Origin: Onchidella celtica
Taxonomy: Eukaryota; Mollusca; Gastropoda; Systellommatophora; Onchidiidae
Direction: 5' to 3'
DNA length: 64,000 nucleotides
Assembly (NCBI GenBank): GCA_963931925.1
Contig: OZ007567.1
Span: 82,469,186 to 82,533,185, forward strand
Position numbers and translations under genes: made by a program. Position 1 is the first letter of the stretch. Every line of letters starts with the position of its first letter. The notes beneath the pieces are model-generated. The model ran no database searches. It was not told the DNA's origin and saw only the letters and a list, made by a program, of their open reading frames with translations. This document shows positions 31,145-46,100 of the stretch, in pieces.

Positions 31145-34100
31145 GGAGAGACAGCTAGAACAGTGGGTTCACATGTTTACCTGAAAAAATGCCGGGCGCC
31201 TCTAAATCAAAAAACGCGATCGAAACTTTCACTTGGTGACTGCTTCGCCCTGTCTTCGTTCTTCGCCTTTCTGAAAACTTTCTTCACACATCCATGTATT
31301 CTGTAAAGATCCATAGTGTGAAAATAAGTTATTGGTATTTGCATTGAATCTAAGTTCCATTATTAACGTAACCTAGATCTAGATCTAGAGTTGGGCTCAA
31401 GCAGCCTGTGTCAGTGTGTGTTGTGTAGTGCTCGAAAAATGATGGTTAAGGCCAAGTATAAAATGTGTCCAGGTTGTTTCAAGAAGTTACTGTTGCCGTA
31501 CCTTTTGAAAATTGTAACATCTTTGTCAAGTCGCCTAAGCTTGGGGAAACTATGAGCACATCTGGCATTAAAGCATCTGTCAGAGAGAGAGAGGGGGGGG
31601 GGGGGGGAAAGGAGAGATGGACGAGAGGAGTTGGTGTGGAGGACAAAAATTGAATGGAGATTTTAGGGAGACAAGGGGGATACATACATTGGGGGACAGG
31701 GTAACGGGAGTGAGAGAGAGAAAGAGATGGGATGGATAGGAGAAATTGGTTGGGGGTGGGGGCGTCGGGAGAGGGAAGGAGGGCGGATTCAGCTTTATCC
31801 CTCGGCAAGACCTCATCTAGACCTGCCCAGATCATGTCAAAATACGTTCCGTTCGTAGAGCTGGCCCTGCAGCTTGTATGAAATAATTGAACACACTACC
31901 ATTTATTTACATTTCTTTGTTTCTGTGTGCAAAAGATTTTGAAGCCTTCCAACGTTTTTTAGCCCATTTCTGAAGTTTCTCTGTTCCGTAAGAAGTAGCA
32001 TGATATCTGAAATGTCCAGATAGTACTTTGCCCAACGTAGCCCTTATTTTATCAACAGGTACCACGCCGTGTGAACTAGTGATGGAGCCTGTAGCGGCTG
32101 ACAATGTGGTTGTGGCAGAACGACCCATTGGAGCCAGTCCAACCGGCCCATCAGAGGTGCCAGTCCTTGTCGTTGCTGATGATGGCAATGATGAGGTCCA
32201 GAAGATCACTGTGACTCCTAGCCTATCGGACGAAAAACCATCCATTTTGGTACCAAGTGACGAAGAGGTAACTTAAAGAACTTATACAATGTGCATTCTC
32301 CTCTTCCATGGTATAGCGATACATTCATTACAATGAAAATGTTGTTAAGACTTAATAGGATTGTTGATGGGCCGGTTTGTTTTGCCGTCTGGCATTCGCC
32401 TCGTGAACATTACACATTTTAATTCATTGTAGAGCCTTTAACAGCAAATCAAACAGCCACTTGAGTTAGACAATGTGAAAGTCTCTATAGCGGACACGGG
32501 GTCTGTTTAGCCTGTTTTCGGTGGCGCAGCATTCATTGATTGGAAGGCAAAATATTCAAAGATGTATTGTGAACAAGTGTGATTGTTCCGATCGGGCATA
32601 GCTTATGTTCCCTATACGTAAACGACAACACCAATCTTTTCAGGTCATTACTGGTGACGGAAATCCGAAAGCTGTGGTGATTGAACTGGGTATGTACCTT
32701 CCTTATCCACCGATTCATTAAGACAGCATTTCAAACGCGAGTGGTGGGGTGTGGAAAAAACCATCGGACGAAACATCATCCATTTTGGTACCATTTTGGT
32801 GGTGGGGTGTTTTACTTTTTACTTTTTATTTGAAAAAAATATAGGCTAAAGAATGTAAATCAAATGTTCTACTTGTAAGTGAAAGGACAGAAGACTAACA
32901 TTCTGAAATAATAGAAGCCAACGATAACACAAATACATAGACACATACAATCCTACATACATTTACTTCTTCATTTTAATACCCAGAACTAAGCCATATG
33001 AAGAGTGGAAGATGTCCACGAATGTTGTGAGAGAGATCTGAAAATAAACAGAATCCTAAAGTAATCATGTATCTCCGGAAATGAGTTCTTGTCTTTAGTG
33101 TGCTTCTCTTGGCTAATAATTCTATTACTTTAGAGAGTATTATGTTGTTACTTTTCCACAATCCATGCAAATTGTGGTCTTTATGTATTCTGTTCTTTTT
33201 CTTTTCAGCCGAGGCCCCAGAATCCTCAGGAGTTCCTCCTGAATTCAAGGACTTGGTCGGTAAGTAATCAAACCTTTGATTAAGCTTCTTAAGAGAGTAT
33301 TGAGCAACCTCAGCAATTTTGACCGAAAGACTGATAGTAAAGTGAATGAAAGTTTGCATTCGTCCCGCCTGTTAGGACGATTATTTTCGTATGGCTTGTG
33401 GAAAGGGAATGGCTATTCATTTGTGGAAACCATTGATCTTTACTGTGAAGAAAATGTGCTGTGAGACCGGTTTCTGCTAGTTATACTGAATATTTACAAT
33501 TGTGCTGCCAAGTGGAGAAAGTGGCGAAATCCTAGATTTGAAGTACTTATTTGGGGGGTCTTTCTTACGGATTTGTCCATTCCATTTCAGATGACACAGA
33601 GGCTGATGTGTATATTTATGAGAATCCCGAAACTGGTGGCACCACAATTGTCTTGGTCTTCGAGACCACGCCAGGAGAGACTTACGAAGTTCCCGAGGGT
33701 GGCGAGCCGTACAACGTCGTGGTAAGTGCATATTGGCCTGTTTTTGTCCAAAGTTCAGACAGTACCACCTAATTAAGCTATGGAAAAATAATTTTACTTC
33801 AGCTGTTTGTGAATGATTGCCTAATCCAAAATCATTTGGACAGCAATTTTGGGCATTTTTCTACATAGCAGTGTTTCTGCTGTGGTTCGGTCACATTAAC
33901 AATTTCAGTAATTCAGTGAATTGAATGTATCCTTTCCCTTCCAACGGAAAGAATTTGTCCCTTACAAGTAAATGTTAGCAAATAACAATCGTGACTGTTT
34001 GCTTTCTGAATCTGCGATTTTGAGTAGGTTTTTACTGTTTTCCTGAACTGTATGTTATTAAGTGCTGAAGGAGAGCAGTGTATATAATTGATGGGCGCGA

Positions 34101-37100
34101 GCCAGTGAAGCCAAACCTTTCGGCCAAACTGATAAAATTTTTAACGTGTTTCTCATTTTCAGCCATACACAGAGAACACCCCCATGGACACTGAGGGACC
34201 CAAACTCATTTTGACACCAGAGGATTCGACTGTCAATGTTGAGATCTGTAAAAGTAAGTGCGTTGTTGATTTGGCAGTAGGAGGGATGAAGGACATTTTT
34301 GGCAACTTTGGTAAATATCATCCAAGAAAACCTAAAGTTTTACCTAAGACAACAGGAAGAAAAAAGCTAATCATGAAAACTTAATATTTTCACACAGGTG
34401 GAAATGAACGGAAATCTGTATCATTTTCATGTCAAACATGTATTATCTTGAATCTCACACAACATTCATTTAAAGAAGCAAGCAGGGCGCAATGAATCTC
34501 ATTGGATTGTCGATACCAATGGAGATTTGGGCATAACAGATAACAATGACGGAAAAAAACAAAACATCGTTTTTCAGAAGAGTCCATTAATTTCTTTTAA
34601 ATTCCTTTAAATAGAGCCTAGCACACCTAGTGGACCAAGTACTCCAAGTGGTCCGAGCACTCCAAGTGGACCAAGTACTCCAAGCGGTCCAAGCACTCCA
34701 AGTGGCCCAAGCACTCCAAGTGGCCCAAGCACTCCAAGTGGACCAAGTACTCCAAGTGGTCCGAGCACACCAAGTGGACCAAGTACTCCAAGTGGACCAA
34801 GTACACCTAGTGGGCCAAGCACTCCTGAACAAACCACTCCTACTCCAGGAATAAGTGGACCCGGTGGCAGCACAACACGTAAGAGTCTCATAATCGAGAT
34901 CATCTTAACCTCCTGATTTTATAACACATTTCAACGTTGTCGGCTGCACTGAAAGTGATTCCTTTAAATCGCTGTCTTGTTTATTTAATAATAATAATAA
35001 TAATATATTGCATTTATATAGCGCCCAACCCCGTCGATGACAAGCTCTGGGCGCTTTAACAAACTCTTACACACACACACACACACGCATACACAAAAGA
35101 AATTCAAAAATATTTACTATTGTTGCTGCCGAAAAACACCTAGCCTAGTTTGTCTGAAAGAAATGGGTCTTCAGATGGCGTTTGAAAGAACCAATGTCAT
35201 TAATTTCCCTGGTTGTCTTTGGAAGAGTGTTCCAGATGGTAGGGCCAAGAAATGAAAAGGACTTTTCTCCTACAGTGGACAGATTCATTTTAGGTACTTT
35301 CAATTTTGTAGTGTCAGATGATGATCTTAGTTGACGAGATGGAACATAGTAATCAGTTAAATCAACTAGGTACGATGGAGCAGTATTATTGACACATTTG
35401 TGACAAACGGATGACAATTTGTACATTATTCTTTTCTCGACTGGCAGCCAGTGCAAACTCTGCAGAAGTGGCAGTGCTGAATCTCTTTTCTTTTTCTTCA
35501 AAACAAGTCTCGCTGCATTGTTTTGAGCAATTTGGAGTTTTCTAATATTTTTTTGTGAAATTCCAGCCAAAAGGGAGTTGCAATAGTCAAGCTTTGAAAG
35601 TACAAAAGAATTTACTAAAACAGCCGCAGTTTCAGTTGAAATAAGATGTCTGATTTTACCAATTCAATTTCAAAGTTGTTGTTTGGATAACACTATTCTA
35701 AACATACCTAATACACCACATTCCTCGATTTGGTCCCAAGAGCCATTGGGTGTTTTGCTTTTCTTTGTTTTCTTCTTCTGAAGTTTTTTATACGCCTTGA
35801 AATGGCGTTTAATGGCAACTGTTTAAAAACAATTAAAATTTCAGTGATCTATGCAATAGATGTATTGTAAATTACTGACCATATTAAATCCTTGTTGCCA
35901 CAGCCGTATAACCAGTGACAATAGTATTAAATAAGGAGGGAGAGTGTCTCCTTTACGCTTCTAAAGATAGCCTATACACAGCTTGCACGCTGATCATTGC
36001 GGGGCCATAGAGCGCGCTTCTTGAAAAGAGTACTTGGTATAAATTGAGATTTTGTTACAGTGCTGCCACAATTTAAGAAATGGCCACAGCTTTTCTAAAG
36101 AGATTAAAGTTATAAATATAAAACAAGATATATCTGTCAACATCTAGGGTAATAGATATCTGAACAGTGAACACAACGCATTATTTCCCTATTCGGCCTT
36201 GCAAAATTAACACACCATTGCCACCCCTCCCCCCACGCCTCCCGTGCTTCTAGGTGGCGTGCACGGAACCGTGAGTGCAAAACGCCCTGGCTGTGCCATA
36301 TTATCGTATCTATTATATCTGGTGTCATGAAGCACTCAACAATTCTAAACCATCAGAAGGGATGACTTATCTTGTGTCACTCAGTACTAGAATAATTATG
36401 AGTATGAGAACAAAGCAAAAATAGACTCATTTTCATCCATCTATCCTCAGCCACCACACCGTGCTCAACCATTATGGAACCGGTTGGTGTGGACGAATTT
36501 ATTCCACCCGTGTCAGGCAATCCCAACAGCCCAAATGCCGTTCAGGTGTCTCCAGGTGGAGAAGTGGTTGTTTCAGTCGATGTAACAACTCCAGAGGACT
36601 CAGATATACCCCCTCTATTTCTAGAGCGCACCAATGAACTTGATGTAAACATTCATTCATTCATTTATGTATTTATTAATTCATTCATTCATTCATTCAT
36701 TCATCACCTATTGTCGCCCTCAACTATTTTTTCCAGTCCCCCATTTACATATACACAGTGTTATGAAATACATACTTTATAGACATCTTTTTGTTATGCA
36801 TCAGTGGATATTCCTAACATCTGGCAAACACTGATGTGAAGCAGTAAAGTAATATTTCAGATATGGATAATGGGCGTATGCGCGCATGTGTGTGTGTTTG
36901 TATGTATGTATGTGACTGAGTGTGTGAGAGAGAGAGAGTGCGTGTGCGTGCGTGTTTGTGTTTGTGTGTGTTTACTCGTCTATACTTATCACAAAACAAT
37001 TAAAAGATTGAAAAAAAAATGAACATTAAAACGGGAACAGAGGCTGGTAAGCCACGGGAATACACCGGCAAATGAATGGTCACTCCAATTTACTTTTATT

Positions 37101-40100
37101 TTTGTTCTCAGTTCGTGTACGGAGACGGAACACCTATCTCAGTTCTGTATTCACTAGGTACGTATGAGAGTCCCTCTTTTTTTTTTTAAATTTGCTGGGA
37201 AGGAAGGGGTTAATAATGTTATATCAAGACAAGCCAACAATACGTACTATTAGAAACTGCTATTCTCTCATTTAGATTCACACTTGCGTATCAAGCTCAA
37301 ATAGGCTCATTGACTTCACCTGAAAAGTGCTGGTGTGTCTATGAAATTGTGTTGATCTGTGATAGTCAGAGATGGCGATGTAGGAAATTAACAGATATTA
37401 TAAACATACCATTCTATTGTCGTGCTCTCTTATCCTCCTGGAAGGAAGGTAATTAATGCCAAGTCAAATATTGCTAAATGACTAATCACTTGAGCTTTAT
37501 TATTATTTTTTTTTTCTTGTAGAATTTTTTCCCAAGACAAATAATTGCCATTTTTACCCGATATTCGAGAATAGAGTAGCATTATACAGAGCATATTATG
37601 CTAGTGAACTGCCGATAACAAGCATTGCATCATCAGTCTCTAAAAAAATTAACTTTGGATTTTCTTTCTCTAGCTGGTAATGTGCCTGAAGAACAAATTC
37701 CAGAGCCGCTGAAGAGCTTTACTGGTGGGTATTGGTTTGTAAATGTTTCAAACTAATTGTGTGGTTTAAGCGAAATCAAAGTATCGAAATTCAAAGGGTC
37801 GACAGACTGTTTAATATTGCCTAGCAAACTATATCGAACGGACAAAATGTCAGATAAACAGTCTGTGGACAGAGTTGTATTAGATCTAGGTCTATCAAGA
37901 TGTTGGTCGATACATTATGCACTATGCACAGACATTAGTCTGCTGCAGTATGGCTGTGTATGAAGGTAATCCATAATTATAAGGACATACGTTTAATCTA
38001 TTCGGCATGCCTGGTCTCTTTCCGCAACGTTTGTTTACTTGAAAACGTATTATAAAGTGAATATTTGAAATCATGTGGGAGATTCTGATAGTATCTTAAC
38101 TTTTTTTTTTTTTTTTTTACCTTTAGATCTGACAGGACAATGGCGCTGCAACACTTAGTGTCAATACATCTTAGTGCCACTTATATAACATTAACAGTTC
38201 TTTCACTTTGACATATCATGCTCGTGGGAACAGATATCAGTTATTTTCTTATACGGCCAGGATTTGCAGCTGGGAAAAGCGAATCCCCTTGTGAATCATG
38301 TACACATACCATAATCAGTGGCAGTAACTGCAGCCAATGTAAGAGTCCCTGCAGCAACGATTACTGCCCATGTGCATTTGTATTCTGTTGTATTTTCCCT
38401 GGCATACAGACAACGTCGACGGTGAGATGTACATCATACCAAATGAGGAAACGACAACAGTAGTGATCGTATTCATCGGTGAAGAATCCGTGGACTATGC
38501 CCCTCAGTTCCCTGAAGGCTTTACCGTCTACGACGTTGTGGTTAGTATTTTACCCTTGTCGAATCAGCCATTCCGCGTGGGTTTGGGGGTTTATAATTTG
38601 GCTCACTCTCCCATCTGCAGGAGGTGCAGCTCTTCCAAGGATAGGAGTCTGTCATTGGCCACGGTATCTTGCCAAGCCACGAGTGACACTAGTTTATCCT
38701 CTTTTACCATGCCTACTGTCTCTGCGCCTTTCTTTTGTCCCCCTGTCCACCGTGTTCCCCAAAAAAGCAAAACTGGAGCAGCTTTTCCACAATGCAGATC
38801 ATGAGATACCACATATAACGAAGGTGGCCTGGACATAGAGGCGAACCAGTTCACAAGTTTCATCCCATCAACATCTGTCTCCGGTGCAGGCCGGCATGCG
38901 GGTCATCTCTCAAATGTCTTTTCTAAGCTTGTTTGCATGATTCTTCGGTATATTTTGAATTGATCATCAGGCTTACAATAAACTTGAACTTAAGCTTCCC
39001 AGGTCTGTGGTCAACCTTGAGGAGAGGCTTCTCGTTGAGAATATACATTTGGATATTTATTCTCTAGATAGTTGTGGATATTCAGGCCATGTCTTTTTTT
39101 GTTGACTCACCTCAAGACTGCCTGGCCTGGCATCTTGGCCAGGTGCCTCACAAACATGTCGATCGCGTGAGATTTTGGATTGGACAATTGTACAACATTT
39201 TCATGTCTCGTTACAAAGAGGGACCTTCTACTCTTGTTTGCATCCAGTGCAGTTGTCAGGTGACAGAAGTTATAATTTAAATGGGAACTGCTCTGTTCAG
39301 CACACTAGGAATAGCTGTCGTCAATAAACTGTTCATTGCGACTGACGTTCCTTTAAGAACCTTGATTTCAGCTCATTTTGCCATTAAAAAAATACAGCTG
39401 TTTATGTCAACTAACTCTTCCCTCCCCTTCTCCCCCTCTCCCCCTCTCTCTCACTCTCTTTCTCTTTCTTTCTCTATATGCCTGCATGTCCACGAAGTAA
39501 TTTTTTTCTGAAGTGGACTGGGAAAGCATCTTGTCTTTCCGTAGGAAGGCGGAAATCTACAACTTAATTCGAAGATTTTTAACAGATTTACAAAGTTCAG
39601 TCTAGATCTATACAAACTTTTTTTCTTTTAAAAAAATACAGATAAAAATATTTTATACGGGCCTTTTACCTTTAGATTTTCATTTGTGAAATTTTGATCC
39701 AAGTTATGGTAAATTACCCAAGAAACAGTGAAAGTATCCGAACGGCCTATCTCGTGCCTCCGGATCGTAGAGCTCGAAATCAGAGCCAATTCTGTCTGTA
39801 TAAATATCATAACACTTGCAAGAGCATAATGAAAAATCTTGAACAAACATATCAATCAGCTTACCTACTTCACCCATCCCATACTATACTCAGTGTCGGA
39901 TTTAAACCTAGTGGGGTCTCAAGCTTTATAAAGTTTGGGGCACTTTGTTAAAAAAGGACACCAGAGAGTCCTTGGGGGTTAGTACGGCCCTAATCGTAGC
40001 TTAATATTACATAGCAAACACCTGAATCCGACACTGTCTACACACATTCCTTTCATAATTTTGATCGTCGGCAGTATAAAAACACAGTTTAAGTGGACAT

Positions 40101-43100
40101 ATGAATAATTCTTTTCTTGTTGTTATTTGATATCTCCGAAATGTCCAGTCATTCATGAACGGAAATTTTTGTTATGGCATCAATATGCTGAAAAATAGAC
40201 AAGGAAAAACCTAGAAATATGCTGTTTTGCATTAAAGTGTTTTCTCCATTGCTTTTTTTTTTCTGCAAAATTTCAATGACAATAAAAGTTTCCATGTCAC
40301 AGGTAAGGAATGATATCATTTTTATAATACACATCATGGGAAGAGATAAAAAGGTCTGAATTCTTGAACCAAAATATTTTGCCAATTTTCACTTCAAAAC
40401 AGTACCACCTTTTCCTTCCTCCCCACAGCCTCTTGGAGACACATTATCTAACGCTGACTATGAGGGGCCAAAAATCATCTTGGTTCCAAGTAGCTCACAG
40501 ATCATGGTAGAAAAATGTGGTGGTAAGTATCACTGTTCCTTTTCGGTCTTTAATTACCATGTAATCATATCAATCCTATATCAAAAACTATTCTATCGCT
40601 GATACCTAAAGAGAGTATGAAAGGTCCAGTTCTATGATCCTGGTTATCCTATTTTTCCGTCCACTATTTTTCCAGTTAAATTAAATAGTAGCGGTATATA
40701 AATTCCATCTACTCTAATCTAGCCAGCTTTCTCTGTGAATTATCGTCAATTCCAGAAGCTGTAAGTACTCCAAGCGGACCCAGCACGCCAAGTGGACCAA
40801 GCACACCAAGTGGACCAAGCACTCCAAGTGGACCAAGCACTCCAAGTGGACCAAGCACTCCAAGTGGACCAAGAACTCCAAGTGGACCAAGCACTCCAAG
40901 TGGACCAAGCAGTCCAAGTGGACCAAGCACTCCAACTGGTCCAAGCACTCCAAGTGGACCAAGCACTCCAAGTGGACCAAGCACTCCAAGTGGTCCAAGC
41001 ACTCCAAGTGGACCGAGCACTCCAAGTGGACCAAGCACTCCAAGTGGTCCAAGCACTCCAAGTGGACCGAGCACTCCAAGTGGACCAAGCACTCCAAGTG
41101 GACCAAGCACACCAAGCGGCCCCAGTACACCATCTTCAGGTAGGCCTCCTTGAACTGCGGATTCAACCAATTCTAAATGAATCAATTTTCCATCACATCA
41201 CCACTGGCAACTTGTCAAGCTACTTCAGTCCCAACTTTTGTTTGATTACATAGCCGTGAGCCACAGTTAGTAAATCCTTTTTTACTAATAGCCAAATTGA
41301 CTTTCCCGGCCCCGTGAACTCTGTTGCCCCCGATGGCATGTCACATGGCATCACCACTTATTAGGCCGAATCTGATTCATTATGTCGAGACTTATCAGGG
41401 ATAAATTCTCGGCGGCAGTGCTCAGTTGGCGTTTTCGTTTTTGGGATTGAAGCCTTTTTTCTGGGGCGCTAGAGGAAAAGACTTCTCAATGCAATTAATA
41501 TGGAAAACAGGGGACTGGCTATGTTGGATATATGAAATAATTGAACACAATACCATTTATTTACATTTCTTTGTTTCTTTGTGCAAAAGATTTTAAAGCC
41601 TTCCAACGTTTTTGAGCCCATTTCTGAAGTTTCTCTGTTCCGTAAGAAGAAGCATGATATCTGAAATGTCCAGATAGTACTTTGCCCAACGTAGCCCTTA
41701 TTTTATCAACAGGTACCACGCCGTGTGAACTAGTGATGGAGCCTGTACCAGTTGACAATGTGGTTGTGGCAGAACCACCCAGTGGAGCCAGTCCAACCGG
41801 CCCATCAGAGGCGCCAATCCTTGTCGTTGCTGATGATGGCAATGATGAGGTCCAGAAGATCACTGTGTCTCCTAGCCTATCGGACGAAAAACCATCCATT
41901 TTGGTACCAAGTGACGAAGAGGTAACTTAAAAGAACTTGTACAATAACATACTCCTCTTCCATGGTATAGCGATAGATTCATTACAATTAAAATTTTGCT
42001 AAGACTTAATAGGATTGCTGATGGAGTGAAGGGCCGGTTTGTTTTGCCGTTTGGCATTCGCCTACTGAACATTACACGTTTTAATTCATTAAAATAGAGA
42101 GTTTAACAGCAAAATCAAACAGCTACTTGAGTCAGACAACGTGAAAGTCTCTGTAGCGGACACGGGGTCTGTTTAGCCTGTTTTCGGTGGCGCAGCATTC
42201 ATTGATTGGAAGGCAAAATATTCAAAGATGTATTGTGAACAATTGTGATTGTTTCGATCGGGCAAAGCTTATGTTCCCTATACGTACATGACTCCACCAT
42301 TCATTTCAGCTCATTACTGGTGACGGAAATCCGAAAGCTGTGGTGATTGAACTGGGTATGTACCTTCCTTATCCACCGATTCATTAAGACAGCATTTCAA
42401 ACGCGAGTGGTGGGGTGTTTTACTGTTTCTTTTTTTTTGGAAAAATATATAGGCTAAAGAATGTAAATCAAATGTTCTGCTTGTAAGTGATAGGACAGAA
42501 GACTAACATTCTGAAATAATAGTAGCCAACGATAACACAAATACATACACACATACAATCCTACATATATTTACTTCTTCTTTTTAATACCCAGAACTAA
42601 GCCATATGAAGAATGGAAGATGTCCACGAATGTTGTGAGAGAGATCTGAAAATAAACAGAATCCTAAAGTAATCATGTATCTCCGGAAATGAGTTCTTGT
42701 CTTTAGTGTGCTGCTCTCGGCTAACAATTCTATTACTTTAGAGAGTATTACGTTGTTACTTTTCCACAATCCATGCAAATTGTGGTCTTTATGTATTCTG
42801 TTCTTTTTCTTTTCAGCCGAGGCCCCAGAATCCTCAGGAGTTCCTCCTGAATACAAGGACTTGGTCGGTGAGTAAAAAAAACGTTTGATTTCCTCTTTTG
42901 AAGAGAGTATTGTGCAATGTCTGCAGTTTTGAGCAATAGGCTGACAGTAGGGTGAATGAAAGTTTGCATTCGTGCCGCCTGTTAGGTGGCGTTGTTTCGT
43001 GTGGTTTGTGAAAAAGGAATGGCTAGATATTTGTGCAGACCAGTGATCTTTACCGTGCAGAAAATGTGCCGTGAGGCCGTTTTCTGATGGTTAGACTGAA

Positions 43101-46100
43101 TATTTACAATTGTGCTGCCAAGTGGAGAAAGTAGCGAAATCCTAGATTTGAAGTACTTATTTGGGGGGTCTTTCTTACGGACTTGTCCATTCCATTTCAG
43201 ATGACACAGAGGCTGATGTGTATATTTTTGAGAATCCCGAAACTGGTGTCACCACAATTGTCATTGTCTTCGAGACCGTGCCAGAAGAGACTTACGAAAT
43301 TCCCGAGGGTGGCAAGCCGTACGACGTCGTGGTTAGTACATACTTCCCTATTCATGTCCAGAGTTGATTTTGAGCCGAATGCCCAGACAGCATCAAGTAA
43401 TTATGTTATGGGAAAATCAGTGCACAGGAGCCGTGTTTTGGCAGAGGTTTGGCTGCACTAACAAATACTGAATAAGTCCAAGTGAATTGATCATTTCCCG
43501 CTCAACGGGAAGGATTTGTCCCTTACAAGCAAATATTATTAATCACAGTCGTGACTATTTGCTTTTCTGAATCTGCGATTGTCAATATGCTTTTATTTTC
43601 TTCCTGAACTGCATGTTATTATGTACAGAAGGTTAGGCGGTCTAAAAAGTGTGGTGGGTGTGAGTCAGGGAAGCTTGGTCAAAACCTCTTGGCCCAACTG
43701 ATAAAATTTTTTAAACTGTTTCTCCTTTTCAGCCATTCACAGGTGAAACCGAACCCGAATTTGATGGAACCAAATTGATTTTGACACCAGAAGATTCCAC
43801 TGTGAATGTGGAGATCTGTAAAAGTAAGTGCGTTATTGAATTGCGTGGGATTCTTCTTTTGTTTTTTCTTCTCGGCGGCTATGCAGTTGTGACTTCAAGA
43901 AGAAAAGAAAAGAATGATTGATGTTTGTGTTCTGTGGGGCAAAGGCGTGAGTGTTGCAATATGGGAGGGTGGGGCATGGAGAATATTTTTGTATTCTTCA
44001 CAAAATCTGAAAAAAGAAAGGCCAATATTTTACCAGAGATAGACGTAAGAGGAAATCGTAATCAATTTCATATGGAGCTTGTGTTATTGTCTGTCAGTTG
44101 TATTATTGTCTGTCAGGTACAGCATTGATGTAAAGAAGAAATTAGGGCGTCATAAATCCATTTAATTGTGCTCGTTAATGCAGATTTGGCCATTGTAGAT
44201 AGCAGTAATGTGAGTAAAAAGAAGAGCATTTTTCTGAAGGTTACAGTACTTATTTCTGTGTTTTTAATTTCTTTTTTGTAAGGTTTGTTTGTTTGTTTGT
44301 TTTGAATAGAGCCCAGCACACCCAGTGGACCAAGTACTCCAAGTGGACCAAGTACTCCAAGTGGACCAAGTACTCCAAGTGGACCAAGTACTCCAAGTGG
44401 CCCAAGCACACCAAGTGGACCAAGTACTCCAAGTGGACCAAGTACTCCAATTGGACCAAGCACACCAAGTGGACCAAGCACACCAAGTGGACCAAGTACT
44501 CCAAGTGGCCCAAGCACACCAAGTGGACCAAGTACTCCAAGTGGCCCAAGCACACCAAGTGGACCAAGCACTCCAAGTGGACCAAGCACTCCAAGTGGAC
44601 CAAGCACTCCAAGTGGACCAAGCACTCCAAGTGGACCAAGCACTCCAAGTGGTCCGAGCACTCCAAGTGGACCGAGCACTCCAAGTGGACCAAGCACTCC
44701 AAGTGGACCAAGCACACCAAGCGGCCCCAGTACACCATCTTCAGGTAGGCATCCTTGAACTGCGGATTCAACCAATTCTAAATGAATCAATTTTCCATCA
44801 CATCACCACTGGCAACTTGTCAAGCTACTTCAGTCCCAACTTTTGTTTGATTACATAGCCGTGAGCCACAGTTAGTAAATCCTTTTTTACTAATAGCCAA
44901 ATTGACTTTCCCGGCCCCGTGAACTCTGTTGCCCCCGATGGCATGTCACATGGCATCACCACTTATTAGGCCGAATCTGATTCATTATGTCGGGACTTAT
45001 CAGGGATAAATTCTCAGCGGCAGTGCTCAGTTGGCGTTTTCGTCTTTGGGATTGAAGCCTTTTTTTCTGGGGCACTAGAGGAAAAGACTTCTCAGTGCAA
45101 TTAATATGGAAAACAGGGGACTGGCTATGTTGGATATATGAAATAATTGAACTCACTACCATTTATTTACATTTCTTTGTTTCTTTGTGCAAAAGATTTT
45201 GAAGCCTTCCAACGTTTTTGAGCCCATTTCTGAAGTTTCTCTGTTCCGTAAGAAGAAGCATGATATCTGAAATGTCCAGATAGTACTTTGCCCAACGGAG
45301 CCCTTATTTTATCAACAGGTACCACGCCGTGTGAACTAGTGATGGAGCCTGTACCAGTTGACAATGTGGTTGTGGCAGAACAACCCAGTGGAGCCAGTCC
45401 AACCGGCCCATCAGAGGCGCCAGTCCTTGTCGTTGCTGATGATGGCAATGATGAGGTCCAGAAGATCACTGTGTCTCCTAGCCTATCGGACGAAAAACCA
45501 TCCATTTTGGTACCAAGTGACGAAGAGGTAACTTAAAAGAACTTGTACAATAACATACTCCTCTTCCATGGTATAGCGATAGATTCATTACAATTAAAAT
45601 TTTGCTAAGACTTAATAGGATTGCTGATGGAGTGAAGGGCCGGTTTGTTTTGCCGTTTGGCATTCGCCTACTGAACATTACACGTTTTAATTCATTAAAA
45701 TAGAGAGTTTAACAGCAAAATCAAACAGCTACTTGAGTCAGACAACGTGAAAGTCTCTGTAGCGGACACGGGGTCTGTTTAGCCTGTTTTCGGTGGCGCA
45801 GCATTCATTGATTGGAAGGCAAAATATTCAAAGATGTATTGTGAACAATTGTGATTGTTTCGATCGGGCATAGCTTATGTTCCCTATACGTACATGACTC
45901 CACCATTCATTTCAGCTCATTACTGGTGACGGAAATCCGAAAGCTGTGGTGATTGAACTGGGTATGTACCTTCCTTATCCACCGATTCATTAAGACAGCA
46001 TTTCAAACGCGAGTGGTGGGGTGTTTTACTGTTTCTTTTTTTTTGGAAAAATATATAGGCTAAAGAATGTAAATCAAATGTTCTGCTTGTAAGTGATAGG

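Noticed and set aside
38370..38863. Overlapping 86-144-codon frames on both strands
   Set aside because: Apart from the exon 38410-38540 they have no domain, no splice support and mutually exclusive frames, so they are probably chance frames in an intron.
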